A stretch of 64,000 nt of DNA, from the NCBI GenBank assembly GCA_003550305.1, contig QKYT01000026.1:224053-288052 (forward strand), given 5' to 3'. Within the stretch, counting starts at the first letter, position 1. Each line of letters begins with the position of its first letter. A model generated the notes under the pieces. The model was given only the letters and a program-made list of their open reading frames with translations, made no database searches and was not told where the DNA came from. Of the stretch, positions 1 through 12,600 are shown piece after piece. The translations under genes and the position numbers were made by a program. The DNA comes from Glomus cerebriforme. Its lineage: Eukaryota; Glomeromycota; Glomeromycetes; Glomerales; Glomeraceae.

Positions 1-254
1 GATTATCAAATAGGAAAGATGTGATGCAGCAACTGATAAATGCTGTTAGTTAAAACATAAATAAATCAAAATATTTCTTTTCTAAATAATTGAATACAAG
101 TTTAACACTGACTTTCTGTAGACAAAATGCAATGAAATGACTCTGAAGACCAGTAAAGTTGCTTAAAATAAAATCGAAGGATTCGAAAAGTTCCTGTTAG
201 AGTTACGCCTGGATAAAATTGACCAAAAAATAAAATTTCTTAAAAAAATCAGAA

Positions 255-815
255 AATTCACCACATGCTAATATCATCGAAGGTTTATCCCAAACAATTT
301 CAACTCTCGATATCTTTCTAGATACGTCTTCACAGGATTCGGAAAGTAGTGATTTTTACATTAAAATTTATGAATCAGTCCATTTAGAAAATGAAAAAAT
401 TTTAAGAACTTCCAGAGAATTCCAAGATAAAGAATAGTTCAGTAATGTGGTAGTAACTCCTGCGGAGGATCAAGAAATTTAATACGGCTCAGATGAAGAT
501 GCTTGATATGGAAAGATAAGTGAACATTAAGAATATCAAGTTATATTTTTTTCTTTAGTTTCTTTAACAGAATCTATTTTTAAAGATATTGTTGCTGTTT
601 AAATTCTTTCGGGGGCCGTCCAAAGAGCATATGAACTCACACTTGTTCGCTGGTATGACATTAAATAATTAGAACCTGAAGTTTATGGCTGTCCATATTT
701 GTATTACACTGAAGAATACAATACAATCCCGATAGATTTTATTAATCAAGAAGTCCATATTGTACCAAGATTTGATAAAAAAAACTGTTTCTTATTAAAT
801 AAATATATTTTTTAA
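255..815 (+). pseudogene. Decayed C-terminal part of a fungal DNA-transposase-like gene
   Basis: One frame reads through about 190 codons with several in-frame stops. It is therefore a broken gene and not an active one. The 3' part (about 610-815) reads GAVQRAYELTLVRWYDIK, then a stop, then VYGCPYLYY and EVHIVPRFDKKN. This resembles the C-terminal end of Plavaka/KDZ-type transposases, which are very abundant in Glomeromycotina; I know that family by its general look and could not search it. A TTTCTTTAACAG stretch near 570-580 looks like a former splice acceptor. The 5' limit is uncertain because the frame fades upstream of about 255. It could instead be a decayed host gene. No terminal inverted repeats or target-site duplications were found around it. 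Confidence 0.5.
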
Positions 816-2787
816 TAAATTCAGAAAAAAGGTAAGAAAATTTGGTAAAATTAACCGAAGGTTAATAAAACTTCAGTTCTGCACACAATAAGAATTAAAA
901 AAAACTAAGTTAAAAAATTAAAGTTAAAAAATCAAAAACCAAAGTTTTTATTTAAAAAAAATTGAAAATCAAGAAGTTTAAATGAAATAAACTTTTTTTT
1001 TTACTTTGCAAATTGTTGCAGATTTGTTTGTGAAAAATAATGACAATTTTGCATTTTACAGATGTCCGCAGAACTCTATTAAAAGTTTGGCAATAATCTG
1101 CATATTACAGATCAGTGCAATTTTTATTAAAGAACTGTGCAAATATAACGATATTGCAGACCTGCACAGATCTGCAGACTAAAAAATTTGCTGATGATTT
1201 TAATAAATTTAATATAACATATTTCTTTTAATAAAAAACTTATTTTTTTAAGGCTTTATTATTTTAAATTAATAAGTTTGCAATTTGTTCTACTTTATAA
1301 AAAGAATTACTAATAAAATCCATTATTTTTTTGCAAAAAGGATAAGAGTATTTGACTTTGATTTAATCTTTTAGAATACTTTATAATTTAAAAAAGATAA
1401 CTAATTGCTTTAATTATTTATCATTTAATTTTTCATGTAAATTTATTAATAAATTATATCGCTTTAATCTTTTAGTCTTAAATACTGAAGTATTTAATAA
1501 ATCAGTAATGATTTGTTATGTAATTTCTAAAGTTCTATTATTTATTGACTTTAAAAAAATAATTTAATAAACAATTTCTAAAGTTCTGCTATTTATTAAT
1601 TTTAAAGATTCACAAATTTTATTAATTTTATTAATTTTTCTTTATTATGTAACATTTTATTATTTAAATAGAATTACTTGAGATATTTATTTAGATTGTT
1701 TTAACCTTTTTAATAGGTTTGGCATTTTATCTATAATTATTAATTAACATAAGTCAATTTAATATTAAAATTTCAAATTTTTTTAGCAAAATGAAAATTA
1801 ATTAGTTTTAGTTTAAAATGTATATACATATATTTAAATACTTAAAAATTAAAGTTACAATTAAAAATATTAAATTGTAAATAAAAATTCTAAATTTTAA
1901 TACAAAATTAGTCATTTTTTATGTTATTCTATAATTTACTGTTAATTGTTAATATAAGTATTAATAAATATTCAGAACTTTGCTACTATAGAAACATTTC
2001 TATTCAAATGAACAAGAGAGAAGAGATAATTGAAGTGTAAAATCAATTTAAACATTTATAATAAAGTTAATATTAACTACTAGTAAAATTATATACTATT
2101 TTATTTTAGCTTATTTTAACCAAAAATTCTGATTATAGTAAATTAATCAATAAGCTAATATAGTTTTGATTGGTTAATTAATCTGTATTTCAATCCTAAA
2201 GTTATACTACAAATGAATTTTTTTCTATATTCAAATGCTTAATTATGATAAATAAACAAATTTATTTATAAATATTCTTTATTATAAGACAATTAAGTGT
2301 AATTTATAATGGATTAATGTTAAGAATAACCAGATTAAATTTTTAAATAAATTTATTTTCAATTACATTACTTTTTACTAAGTTGATTAGCAACAAATTT
2401 AGATATAAATAAAGTTAAATTAGATGATTGTAATAAAGAAGAGTTACAAGTATCTTTGTTAGCTATTCTTTTGTACTAGTATCTTGATATTTCTTTAGAA
2501 AATTATAAACATTCATTTTATCAGATATACCTCCATTTTTTGTGACTTTTTCTAGACTATTTGTCTTGCAATATAAACAATTAACTTGGTCAAATAATAG
2601 GAAAGAATAACAAGATATAGTGAATATTTGGTAGGATTTTATGAAAAAAAAAACAAATTATTAAAGTAATATTTGTAAAGAATGATATTGTGCTAACTAA
2701 ATTGATAATTTGTGATTTTGACGATTTGTATTACACAAATTAATTCATCAGTAAAATTTTTTGCCTAAACAAATCCATTTAATAATT
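816..2787. other. AT-rich spacer without a recognisable gene
   Basis: Nearly pure A/T sequence with homopolymer tracts. Around 1057-1190 there is a locally G/C-richer patch repeating words such as CTGCA, CAGATC and GCAGAC in both orientations, probably a repeat remnant. No reading frame, RNA gene or promoter element can be supported. Confidence 0.5.
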
Positions 2788-3922
2788 ATGGCACTACATA
2801 AAGCAATAATTTTTGATATTGGAGGGGTATGTGTTGGTTCACCTTTTCAAGGAATTGCCAAGTACGAAAGAGAATATAATTTGCCAAAGAATTATATTAG
2901 TATAGCAATGTAAGAAACAGTATTATTTTATAAGTTTTACTTTTTTTCGTCAATTAATTATTTTTTGATCGAAGTGAAAGGAGTGGAGAAAATGGTGCAT
3001 TTCAGGTAAGTAAATTTTATTAGACAATTCTTTTTGTAATTGACTTTTAATATCTTTAATTAATAACTTTCTTAAATTAGCGTTTAGAACGCGGTGAGCT
3101 CACTATTCCAGAATTCTATGAAATTTTTGGTAAAGAATTGTCAGATCCTATAAACAAAGAATATTATCTCCAATACTTACAATCGCGTAGAAGTAAGCAT
3201 ACTTTTATTTTACTCACGATTGTACTGTACTACAAATTCTAAATGTCCATTATTTTTATCAACTTCATGGTTAATAGATTCAAACATCCCATCTCTTCCT
3301 GATAAAATTACAATTGATGGCAGAGAATTATTTCGTACAATGATGTCAGAAACTGCAAAAATTGATCCTATTGTTGTTAATGCTATTAAAAAACTTCGTG
3401 CAAATAATAAATTTAAAATTGCTGCTTTAACTAATAATTTCCAGTTACCAACTCAATACCAGGAGGAAATCGAAATACTAGGAGGAAGTCCTTCAATAGA
3501 ATTTAAGGAGTTATTTGACGAATATATTGAATCAAGTGTCATTGGATTACGAAAACCTGATCAGAAAATCTTTTTGTATTCCTGTGAAAAGTTAGGTGTT
3601 GCGCCTAATGAAGCCATATTTCTTGATGATATTGGAATGTATGTAAATGCCTTTAAAAATTTTATTCTTTAACATAACTAACTAACTTTATCATATATAG
3701 GAATTTGAAAGCGGCAAGGCACTTGGGAATGAGAACTATAAGTATGAATCTTGTTTAATTTATAGTTCTTTTGCAAAGTTAACGAAGTTATTAATTAAAT
3801 TGTGATTAATTTAATTTTCAGAAGTAAATTTGGGGAAATCTAAAGATGCAATAAAAGAATTGGAAGATTTAGTAGGGATTCCTCTTCTAGATGATTCAAA
3901 ATCGAATTCAGCTAAGCTTTAA
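2788..3922 (+). CDS. HAD-superfamily hydrolase of the EPHX2/ACAD10 phosphatase type
   Basis: Six exons (2788-2909, 2975-3005, 3081-3192, 3278-3638, 3701-3741, 3822-3922) splice in frame to 255 residues. The N-terminus has the nucleophile motif FDIGGV (residues 9-14), with the usual second Asp replaced by Gly as in ACAD10-like proteins. It is followed by the ERSGENGAFQRLERGE segment typical of the N-terminal phosphatase domain of soluble epoxide hydrolases. Motif II (ALTNN), motif III (GLRKPDQKIF) and motif IV (FLDDIG) are all present. Family knowledge says cytosolic or peroxisomal haloacid-dehalogenase phosphatase with Mg2+ and an aspartyl-phosphate intermediate. The substrate cannot be told. 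Loss of the second Asp suggests weak or altered phosphatase chemistry. No epoxide-hydrolase domain follows, so it is a stand-alone protein. The next gene is FEN1 on the same strand. Confidence 0.82.
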
Positions 3923-4534
3923 AATGTATTTAAATTAGCCGACATAAAAAGGCAGGATTCAGGATTTAAATTAATCACCCTTAATATTTAATAGACTTTG
4001 TTATAATAAAATATGCATCTATAAAGAGCCGTAATATGATTAATTATTCACGTGATCGATAAATATTTGATATAAGGATATGCTCAAAACGTGTACAGTA
4101 AGATTTTTTTTTTTTTTTTTCGCTAATGGAATTTCTAAAGCTTCGTGTATGTCATGAACTTTGACAAAATGCAAATATTTAGACCGTTAAAATAGAACGA
4201 ACTAAGAATCGTTATAAATAGATGAAATATGAAATATGACAAATAATTTATAAAAAAAATCGGTAAGTATTTTTGTATTTTATTTTGCTCATAGGATTAT
4301 ATGATGATAAACATGCAAAACGTGAATTATTTTTTAACGTTAATGATCAAACTTATTTAAGTCGCTGATTCTTTTAAAAAAAAAATTTTTTAAATTTCCT
4401 AAATTTCCGTGACTAATTAAATTATTACATCATATAATTGCTGCGGTATCAAATTTCGATTATAAATTTGCCCCAAGGTACCTTACATACTAGTTTGCAT
4501 TTTTACATACGATTTCACGCGGAACGCGTAAGCA
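3923..4534. other. HAD-FEN1 spacer with promoter region of FEN1
   Basis: Holds the HAD gene 3' end and the FEN1 upstream region. A TCACGTGAT box lies at 4048-4056, a T-tract near 4107-4121, and a CACGCG plus ACGCGT pair immediately before the FEN1 start codon. No further gene is seen. Confidence 0.6.
4516..4529. promoter_or_regulatory. CACGCG/ACGCGT pair directly upstream of FEN1
   Basis: CACGCG (4516-4521) and ACGCGT (4524-4529) lie within 20 nt of the FEN1 ATG. ACGCGT is the MluI cell-cycle box bound by MBF in yeasts, and FEN1/RAD27 is a classic S-phase gene. Two more ACGCGT words lie in FEN1 introns (4757-4762 and 4956-4961). That this fungus uses MBF in the same way is inference. Confidence 0.45.
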
Positions 4535-6387
4535 ATGGGTATTAAAGGCTTAACTAAAGTTATTGGCGATCGTTGCCCTAATGCTATCAAAAGTAACGAA
4601 TTCAAGAATTATTTTGGACGTAAAGTTGCTATTGATGCCTCAATGTCAATATATCAATTCTTGATCGCGGTGAGGCAACAGGATGGACAGCAATTGACTA
4701 CTGAATCAGGAGAGACTACAAGGTTCATATTTTTATTGTTCATTGCAATGAATACGACGCGTTTTTTAAACAAAAATTTCTTTTTGTTCGAAGTCACTTG
4801 ATGGGTATTTTTTATCGAACAATTCGAATGGTTGAAAATGGGATAAAACCATGTTATGTCTTTGACGGAAAACCACCAACATTAAAATCTGGAGAGGTAA
4901 GCTTTGTAAAAACTTGATATTTGAGAATTAATCACCTTGTAAATAAAATTTCGCAACGCGTTTTAGCTTGCAAAACGTTTGGAGCGAAGAAAGGAAGCGA
5001 ATAAAAACCTCGAAGATGCACAAGAATTGGGTAAATAATGTCAATGAAGAACATTTGCGGTTATATTTAAAACATCATATTAAATTTAAAAATATACACA
5101 GGCGATGCTGTTGATATAGATAAATTCAGTCGACGAACCGTTAAAGTTACCCCAGAACATAATGCTGAGTGCAAAAAATTATTAGGCTTAATGGGAATTC
5201 CATACGTGGAGGTTGTCAACTTTTTTGCCTTTCTGATTTTGTTTAGAAATTTTTTATTAACTTTTAGTTTGATTTATTCGATATAAAGGCGCCATGCGAA
5301 GCTGAAGCTCAATGTGCTGCTTTGGCTCGGGATAAGAAAGTAAAGCATTTGTTTTATTACATTAATTCCTTCCTGAAATTAGATTTTATCATAGTTATTT
5401 TTATTTTTCGTTATTTAGGTATATGCAGCCGCATCCGAAGATATGGACACCTTGACTTTTTCGGCTCCTATATTGTTGAGACATTTAACTTTTAGTGAAG
5501 CTAGAAAAATGCCTATTGACGAAATTCATCTAAATAAAGTATTAGAGGGGCTTAACTTTACAATGGAACAAGTAAGTTATTACTCGTTATTGCTTTAGTT
5601 GCATTATTTTCTGTATAATTATTGAAATTATTATTATTCTCTGAATAGTTTGTAGATATGTGTATTCTTTTGGGTTGTGATTATTGTGATTCTATCAAAG
5701 GCATTGGCCCACAGAGAGCAGTTGAATTAATAGAAAAGCATAAATCGTTAGAGGAAATAATTAAGACCCTTGATAATAAAAAGTATCCAATTCCAGATGA
5801 TTGGCCGTATAATGAAGCAAGACAATTGTTTCTTAATCCAGAAGTTCTAGATCCAAAAGACATCGAAGTAAATACCTTAGCTTTGATATTGAAGTATTTG
5901 ATTCTTTCTCTTTTAGCTCTATCTAATAATGTTTTTTAAAAGATTAAATGGACAGATCCAGATATTGATGGAATTGTTGAATATTTAGTTCATGAAAAAG
6001 GATTTAGGTGAAAGAATTTATTAAACAATATTAATTAATTAATATTTTGAATGCGAAATTTATTTCTCTGTTATTTAACATAGTGAGGATCGTGTAAGAA
6101 AAGGAGTTGATAAACTTGCGAAAAACCTTAGGACTGCAACACAAGGAAGATTGGATAGCTTTTTTAGTACAGTGCCAAGCAATCCAAAAGTTCCTTCTAA
6201 ACGCAAGGTAATAATAATAAAAAAAAAAATTATTTTTTTTTCGTGTTAAAAATATAATTTTTCTTCAATTCGTTATTTGTTAATTATTTTAAATTCTTGG
6301 TGTGTAAAGAATGAAGACGAAAAGACAAATAGAAAATCTAAAAAGACATCTAAATCAACAAGCAAGCGGGGAAGACCAAAAAAATAA
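4535..6387 (+). CDS. FEN1: Flap endonuclease 1
   Basis: Ten exons (4535-4722, 4794-4896, 4967-5030, 5102-5211, 5289-5339, 5419-5571, 5649-5867, 5943-6007, 6084-6207, 6310-6387) give 384 residues, the usual FEN1 length. It is a structure-specific nuclease that removes 5' flaps during Okazaki-fragment maturation and long-patch base-excision repair in the nucleus. The N domain starts [12 protein letters not shown]. Metal-binding acidic residues are visible at D34 (AIDASMS) and in [22 protein letters not shown] and [10 protein letters not shown]. The helix-hairpin-helix is [18 protein letters not shown]-interacting box, GRLDSFFS, precedes a lysine-rich tail ending KRGRPKK. The intron 1 donor is GTTCAT, weaker than its neighbours. 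ACGCGT boxes sit at the promoter and in two introns. Identification is firm. Confidence 0.97.
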
Positions 6388-6792
6388 TAATTGCTATAGG
6401 ATTTTACAGTTTAGCTAGTTAATAAATACTACAAAAAAAAGGAAATTTTTTTAGATTAAATAATAAAATAATCATTTTAAAATACAGTATTTCATTCTGA
6501 GAAAATATATATATATTTATTTATTATTACAATATTTAATATTTTTTCCTTCAAGACCAAAATCATGTAATAAAAGAAAAAGAAAATTTTATGTGGAAAG
6601 CCGAATCGGAAGGAAGTTTCCAATAATAGCAGACTAAAATTACAGATAAATAATAACAAAATTAAGGAATAGATCATCAATTTTCGCCATTAGCAAGTAA
6701 TAAAAATTCTTACCGGTCTATAAATATTTAAATAATTTAAGGACAAGAATGTGAATAAAATTAAACATACTTTTTAAGAAAAATCATTATTA
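6388..6792. other. Convergent FEN1/ERT1 3' gap
   Basis: AT-rich region between two gene ends facing each other. It contains AATAAA-like words (about 6420-6470) and a short (AT) run near 6504. Short reading frames here are not credible genes. Confidence 0.5.
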
Positions 6793-8686
6793 TTATACAT
6801 ACATATTATACTTGTCGCGACGGATTGTAAATGAAAAGCAACAAGAAATGACATTCTGTACATCTTGATCCGGTCCCTTTAATAAGCAAGATGTTAAAAC
6901 CGCTTTTTGCCCGGCGTCAAACGCTATGTTACCATATTTCTTTATAATAAAAAAAAAACAGTAATTAATTTAATATATTAAATACAATTAATACAATTAA
7001 TGATGAATATATCACATACCTCCCAATAATTCACAGCTGATTCCTCCATCATTAACTAATAAAATCAATGTATCAAAGAAATGTATTTAATTTATTAATA
7101 TTTTACCTACGCAAATACATTTCATCACAAAATTTTACCTCATATATACAGAGCCTTCCTTCTCTGAGCATTTCAATAGGAACTCCTATAAGTATAGCAA
7201 ATTCTTTATTTCCTTTATAAATTTCACCTGTCCTACGCCATAGACAAGCAGGAATTCCCATGGAACTGAATACCCTATCATAACCCTAGTATATAATAAA
7301 TATATTTAATAAAACTAATTTATGGAAATAAAGATAAATAAAATTTACAATGATTCTATTCAAACCAATAAGAGTCGTTCAAAGGCTTCTTCTACTAAAA
7401 CCAAGTCTATGTCCGTCAGAGATTGAGCAACATTGCGAAAGGTCGGCCGAAAAGTTCCAAGTGAATTCAGGATCCGTTGTCTATTTACATTTGACATACT
7501 TGAAAAAAAAAGAAATAATATAATAAAGCATTATTCGGAATTTAATATAATAGAAAGAAAATTGATAATAAATTATTTCTTACTTATTTTCCATATATCG
7601 TTGCAATCGTGCATATCCGCTAACATAATTATATGGCTTTAAAATCCCTGCTTCAAACTTTGCGTTAATCACCTGAGTTAGTCGCTCTTCCGAAGGACCA
7701 TCAGATGGGTCAGCAGCTGTCAAAAGAAATTTTTCAGTAATATCTATCGAACTTCCATCAGAGTTTTGTTGATTCTGTGCATTCCCATCCACGTTCTCCA
7801 AAAAGTCACTATGAAACAAGTAAATAAAATCAATACTTATAATATTGAACCAATTAAATAAAGAATATTTCGAGAATCTTACGTAATCACAGTAAATTCA
7901 TGTCCCATATGTTCACTAGCAAAGGTAAGAGGTGTTGTTGGTAATTGTGAATAGGTATATGCTTGCATAGCTAAATTATTATAAGCATTTGATCTCATAA
8001 CTTTCCAAGAGAGAATAAATTATCTAAGCAAATAAAGCAAACGCAATAAAAATAATAACATTTAACATAATGTAAATCATTTACCTTCTTGGGGAAGTGA
8101 TTGCATTGCTAAAATACTAGCTGGTAACGCACTATGTCCGCCGGGCATCTGTTGAGCGCCATGAGAACCTTTTGGTTCGTCATGACAAAGGTGTCCTATG
8201 CTACGCTTGATGCAACGTTGACAAGGACGACCTAAGAAAGAAATTAACAATGAATAATTAGTGTAAAATTGAGTAAGGAAACAACACAAACATAAATACC
8301 ATCGTCACAAGTCATATGGGATCGTCGACAGTATACGCATGCTAAAGTATTTAAAAGTTAAATACGTCAAAAATATAAATTGTTGCAAGAAGAACAATAC
8401 CAACATTACCATGAGTAACTTTTCGTCTTTTAGGACCAGCCCTCTTTTTTTTGTCAGTTTCCTTCACCGTTGTTGAAGTATCCCCGGATTGAGTTTCATT
8501 TTCAGTTTTGACAATTGTCTCTGTATAATTTGCTTGTTGCTGCTGCTGCTGTTCCATTTGTTGATGCTGAAGGGTTTGAGAGTTGTTATTATTGTGTTGT
8601 TGCTGTTGCTGTTGTTGAACAGAGTCCATTGGCACTTCTTGGGAATAATACTGCTGAGATTGTAAAGTAGAACTATCGTTATTCAT
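6793..8686 (-). CDS. ERT1: Zn2Cys6 transcription factor of the AcuK/Ert1/Rds2 family (gluconeogenesis regulator)
   Basis: Nine exons, from the 5' end: 8410-8686, 8300-8341, 8085-8231, 7883-8000, 7584-7808, 7366-7498, 7139-7285, 7020-7055, 6793-6939. They encode 423 residues. After a Gln/Asn-rich N-terminus (QQQQQQQHNNNN) and a basic stretch KKKRAGPKRRK comes the binuclear cluster C-x2-C-x6-C-x5-C-x2-C-x8-C, starting at about C94. It has the family signature RPCQRCIKRSIGHLCHDEP. The C-terminal half has the conserved KPYNYVSGYARLQRYM block and a PAS-like domain with MGIPACLWRRTGEIYKGNKE. Known members (AcuK in Aspergillus; Ert1 and Rds2 in yeast) bind DNA in the nucleus and activate gluconeogenic and respiratory genes on non-fermentable carbon. 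Target choice here is inferred from family. It is head-to-head with EMC6. Confidence 0.9.
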
Positions 8687-8929
8687 TAGTGACCTTAATA
8701 TTAATAAACTTTAACAAAATAATAAATTAATAAATTATTGTATAGAGGAGTAAAATAATAAATCAGATCAGATCTTAATGACATTGGCTGTTGCTTTAAA
8801 TATCCGCAGTAAGAACAAAAGATTTTTTAGTTTCACGTGATTATACTTAATTAGGAAATTATAATAGCATTTTTATATCAAAATTTGCTTTTTCGAAAAT
8901 TATTATTTACCTCTTTCTTCTTAAATAAA
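8687..8929. promoter_or_regulatory. Shared divergent promoter of ERT1 and EMC6
   Basis: A 243-nt head-to-head spacer. It contains TTTCACGTGATT with CACGTG at 8834-8839, a palindromic E-box-like core recurring in other spacers of this window. A TCAGATCAGATCT cluster lies near 8763. No clear TATA element is seen. Confidence 0.45.
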
Positions 8930-9345
8930 ATGGCTAGTCAGTCACCACAAAATCAAGCATCTTTGTATGTTCCCGAAAACATTGTTCATAATGTTAAAAC
9001 CATCACATTTATTCGCTCTTCAATGTCTGCTATTACTGGTTCGGCAGCTGGAATTTTGGGCTTAACTGGATACAGTGGTTTCATATTTTATGCTTTAACT
9101 GCAATTCTTACTTCTTTTCTTATATGGTCAATCAAAACTAATGCGAATCCAGGAATATATTTTCGCAATGGTTCTGATGTATGGACTGAAGGTGTATTTG
9201 GTGGATTATTTTCATATGTGTTATTTTGGACCTTATTGTACGGAATTGTTCACGGTATGTATAAATTTTGACATCAGCATATTTATTATTTATTAAATAT
9301 TTTCTGAAAAAAAAAAAACAATTCTTCTCTATAGTTTATGATTGA
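8930..9345 (+). CDS. EMC6: ER membrane protein complex subunit 6
   Basis: Two exons (8930-9254, 9335-9345) give 111 residues. Read-through of the intron would end in MYKF, whereas splicing gives the family's ending YGIVHVYD. That is why the second, 11-nt exon is accepted. The protein begins MASQSPQNQASLYVPEN and has three hydrophobic helices (about residues 28-50, 53-70 and 88-110). EMC6 is a core membrane subunit of the EMC insertase, which places tail-anchored and multi-pass proteins into the endoplasmic reticulum. An upstream in-frame ATG at 8885 exists, but the start at 8930 matches the length of other EMC6 proteins. Identification is strong because both the N-terminal motif and the last residues match. 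Confidence 0.92.
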
Positions 9346-9607
9346 ACACCTAGAAGTCCAACATCTTTCAAAAGAGATAGAGCCAGTCTCTTAGGCCAGT
9401 CATTCATAATACATTTAGCAGTTATTCGTATTTTAATAAAGAATAAATTTATTTAAATCATTTTGGTTTTTGGTGATATATATTACAGCCAATCGGAAAA
9501 TTTTTACAATGTAAATCAACAATTTTACCACCAACCAATAAACTTCGATCGCTCATCCTGTAAATAAACCGCCGAACCGGCAAGAGTAAATTTTCTGGAA
9601 ACCCATT

Positions 9608-12600
9608 ATGACACAATATCCACGATATCACAGATGGTTTCTTTCGGAACTAATAATGAATAAACGTTGTATAACGCCACTCGCGAATACAATTGTTCTT
9701 TTGGGAACTTTACAACTTATTACAAAAGACAATACAAAATATCCAAAAGGTACAATTTTATTCGAAGACGAGACTGGAAAAGTGCCTTGCCTTTTAATTG
9801 GTTACGAAAAAGACTGGTTTATTGGAACAATAGCCTTGTTATCATGGAGTTTTTTAATAAATAAGCAACAAACTGGAAAAGAAGTTTGTCATTTAGAAGT
9901 TCATTCAGAAATCTTTTTTTTGCGAGTCGGAGTCTCTGAAGTATTACGTTCTAAAAAATTAACTTTGTATTCCAATTTCTTGGAGAAACGAAATCGATCT
10001 TATTTTCTCGATCGAAATTTATTTCAACAATCTAAGTCGCTCGTAACAACAGCTGATATGCTTATTAATTTAAGTAGGAATTCTACTGAATTTCTTCCAA
10101 ATGTTAATTTAATTGCAATGGTTAACATGAAAAGTGTTCTTTATCAATCAGAGGACGAAATTGCTTTTATTGTGACACTTAATGAAGTACATGATCCACG
10201 TTCATTTATACATATTATCTTTAATGGAGACCATTTCATTGAATATTATAAAATAATAATGGTCGGTGAAATATATATTTTTAAAAATATGAAGCCAAGG
10301 TCTTTCAATGAAAAGACATTACAATCGGCAGCTTTTGAGATCAGCTCAATCGATTCAATCGAATATTCCAACAGGAAACTCGCGATCGCTTATAATAGTA
10401 GCAACCTAGCCGAGCAAACCCAAAATTCAATTGATCTTACTTATTCATGTTTTGGTTATGAAGGCATAATCACATGTATTATAGATAACGCTTTGGGGTT
10501 GTTTGTTTTGGATTCAGAATATATTTTACATCTAGGAAAATATCCAGAGTATAATCCATCAATAACCCCGTATCGGCTTGGAATGAAGTTGCTTTTACAC
10601 AACATACATGCAATAAAATTTTCGATGGATAAAGACATTTGGAAACTTGATAATCATAAATATTGCCCAGATTTCAGAAATGTCAAGGCAATTTTCGCTG
10701 CTTGTCACTGCAGTACTATTCAAGTAATAAGATTTCCAAGTGAAATATTCGAACCCGATTCGGGTTTGCAAAAAATTATTGGTAAATTTTCAAATTTTCG
10801 TAACAATAATTCATTTACTTTGTTGGAATTAATATGGGTTCAGAAGGTATATTATGATATTACCAAAAAATTCCCGAATGAATTTGAAGATCAAACTTTG
10901 TTAAGTGATCCAAGACCGAGTAAAAGTGACTACAAGAAAGTTGAAAATTGCCCATTTTCAAGACTTTTAAGGACATATCGTATAACCAATCATTTTAAAG
11001 ATTTGGCACGAGAATATTTTAATCATAAAATTTCTTGTCATATAACCGAAGATAATCAAGAAATAGATATTAGATTACCACCAATATCGGAAGTCTTACA
11101 ATTCATAAATGAATTAGTCACAACACAACAAAGATTTTCTTCCGAAATTTACGGAGAGGCTCAGTTAAAAGTGATTTCACAATTCGAAGCAAAATTAGAG
11201 AAAACACATTTGATGGGGGTTCTCGAAGGAAGTTTGGATGGAACTCTTCAATTAAAAGATCAAACAGGAAAGGTTTCAGTAATTAATATTTCCTTTGAAA
11301 AAATCCAAACACATCATCTTAATAATGTATGGATTATTCCTGAATATGAACTTGTGGTTGAACAACCTAACAAAATATATTTACGTTTTGCTATTGAAAA
11401 GTGTTTTTGTTTTTACGCAAAATCACATGATCCACAATTTCATTCTAATCAAAGTATATTTCAAGTTCGTCATATTTTTCCTACAAAGTTAAAATATTCA
11501 TCAGATAGTTTAACACCAAAAATGAATTGCAAATTACAAATAGAAATAATAGAATATCAATCAGATCTAATTAGTAACAATGCGCTCACCTTTATTAATT
11601 TATCAAATGATTTTATTAAGATTTTGCCAGCGATGCATATTGGATTATTTTATGTATTATCTTTCGATAAATCTAAATTTGAACAGATAGTGAATTCAAA
11701 GGAAAGGTTAATCACTTTAAAATTTGATGATTTTGCAACAGCAAATATTATCAATCTTCAATTTGATGACAGTTCAACATTTAAGGATTTATTTGGCCAT
11801 GTAATTCAACCTAAAATTCTTAAATTAAACGAGTCATCTAAAATTACTTTCAAAAATCTCAAAACTGCATTTTTAATGGAAGATAAACAATTAAACGTAC
11901 AAGAAATTCTGAATGAAAATTTGATTAACAGTTTAAATGAGATGAATAAACCAGTGTCTTTGAAAGGACTCATTGTGTCAAAGGAAATTCAGCATACTAA
12001 TGTAGGACAATCAAAAGCTAGTTTGTTGCTTAAAATTCAAGATATTCAAGGGGATGAAATTGTCGATATATATATTAGCAACATATCAAAATATGTTATT
12101 CCTATTGGACTAATTCCGGGTCAAATTATTATATTAAGAAAAGTTGAACCCAAAAAGTCTTTTTTAGGTAACATATATTGTTACGCGTCTGAAATTACTC
12201 ATATATCATTGCATGGATATCCAAAAGCAATTCGATCATTTCATCAAGATCTTGATAACACGATTCTAATAGATCTTTTCGAAAATAGAATGTCTATTCA
12301 AAGCATATTTCGAGTTCCTTGCAGAATAAATACTATTTATGAAATTATTATGCAATTTGTATGTGAAGCTTGTGAAAGAATTATAGAAAATAATTTTTGT
12401 CCTAATGGTTGTAACTTGGGTCAAAGATTATATTCTTCTAGTAAATTTAAAATTTCAGATGGAACTTGTAATGCAACTGTAACTGCTAGGGGTGATATAG
12501 TTATTAGGGAATTATTGTGTATTGGCAACGATTCTTATGAAAAAATTTGTAATCAAATTGGAAAATCAAGATTTTTTTATGAATGGAACATATTTAATGA

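Noticed and set aside
2788..4534. HAD gene and FEN1 as an operon-like functional pair
   Set aside because: 612 nt apart with separate promoter-like sequence; no functional link beyond adjacency.
8351..8686. Exon 1 of ERT1 as an independent 111-residue Gln-rich protein
   Set aside because: A GT donor at 8409 and matching phase join it to the Zn2Cys6 exons, giving a complete family member.
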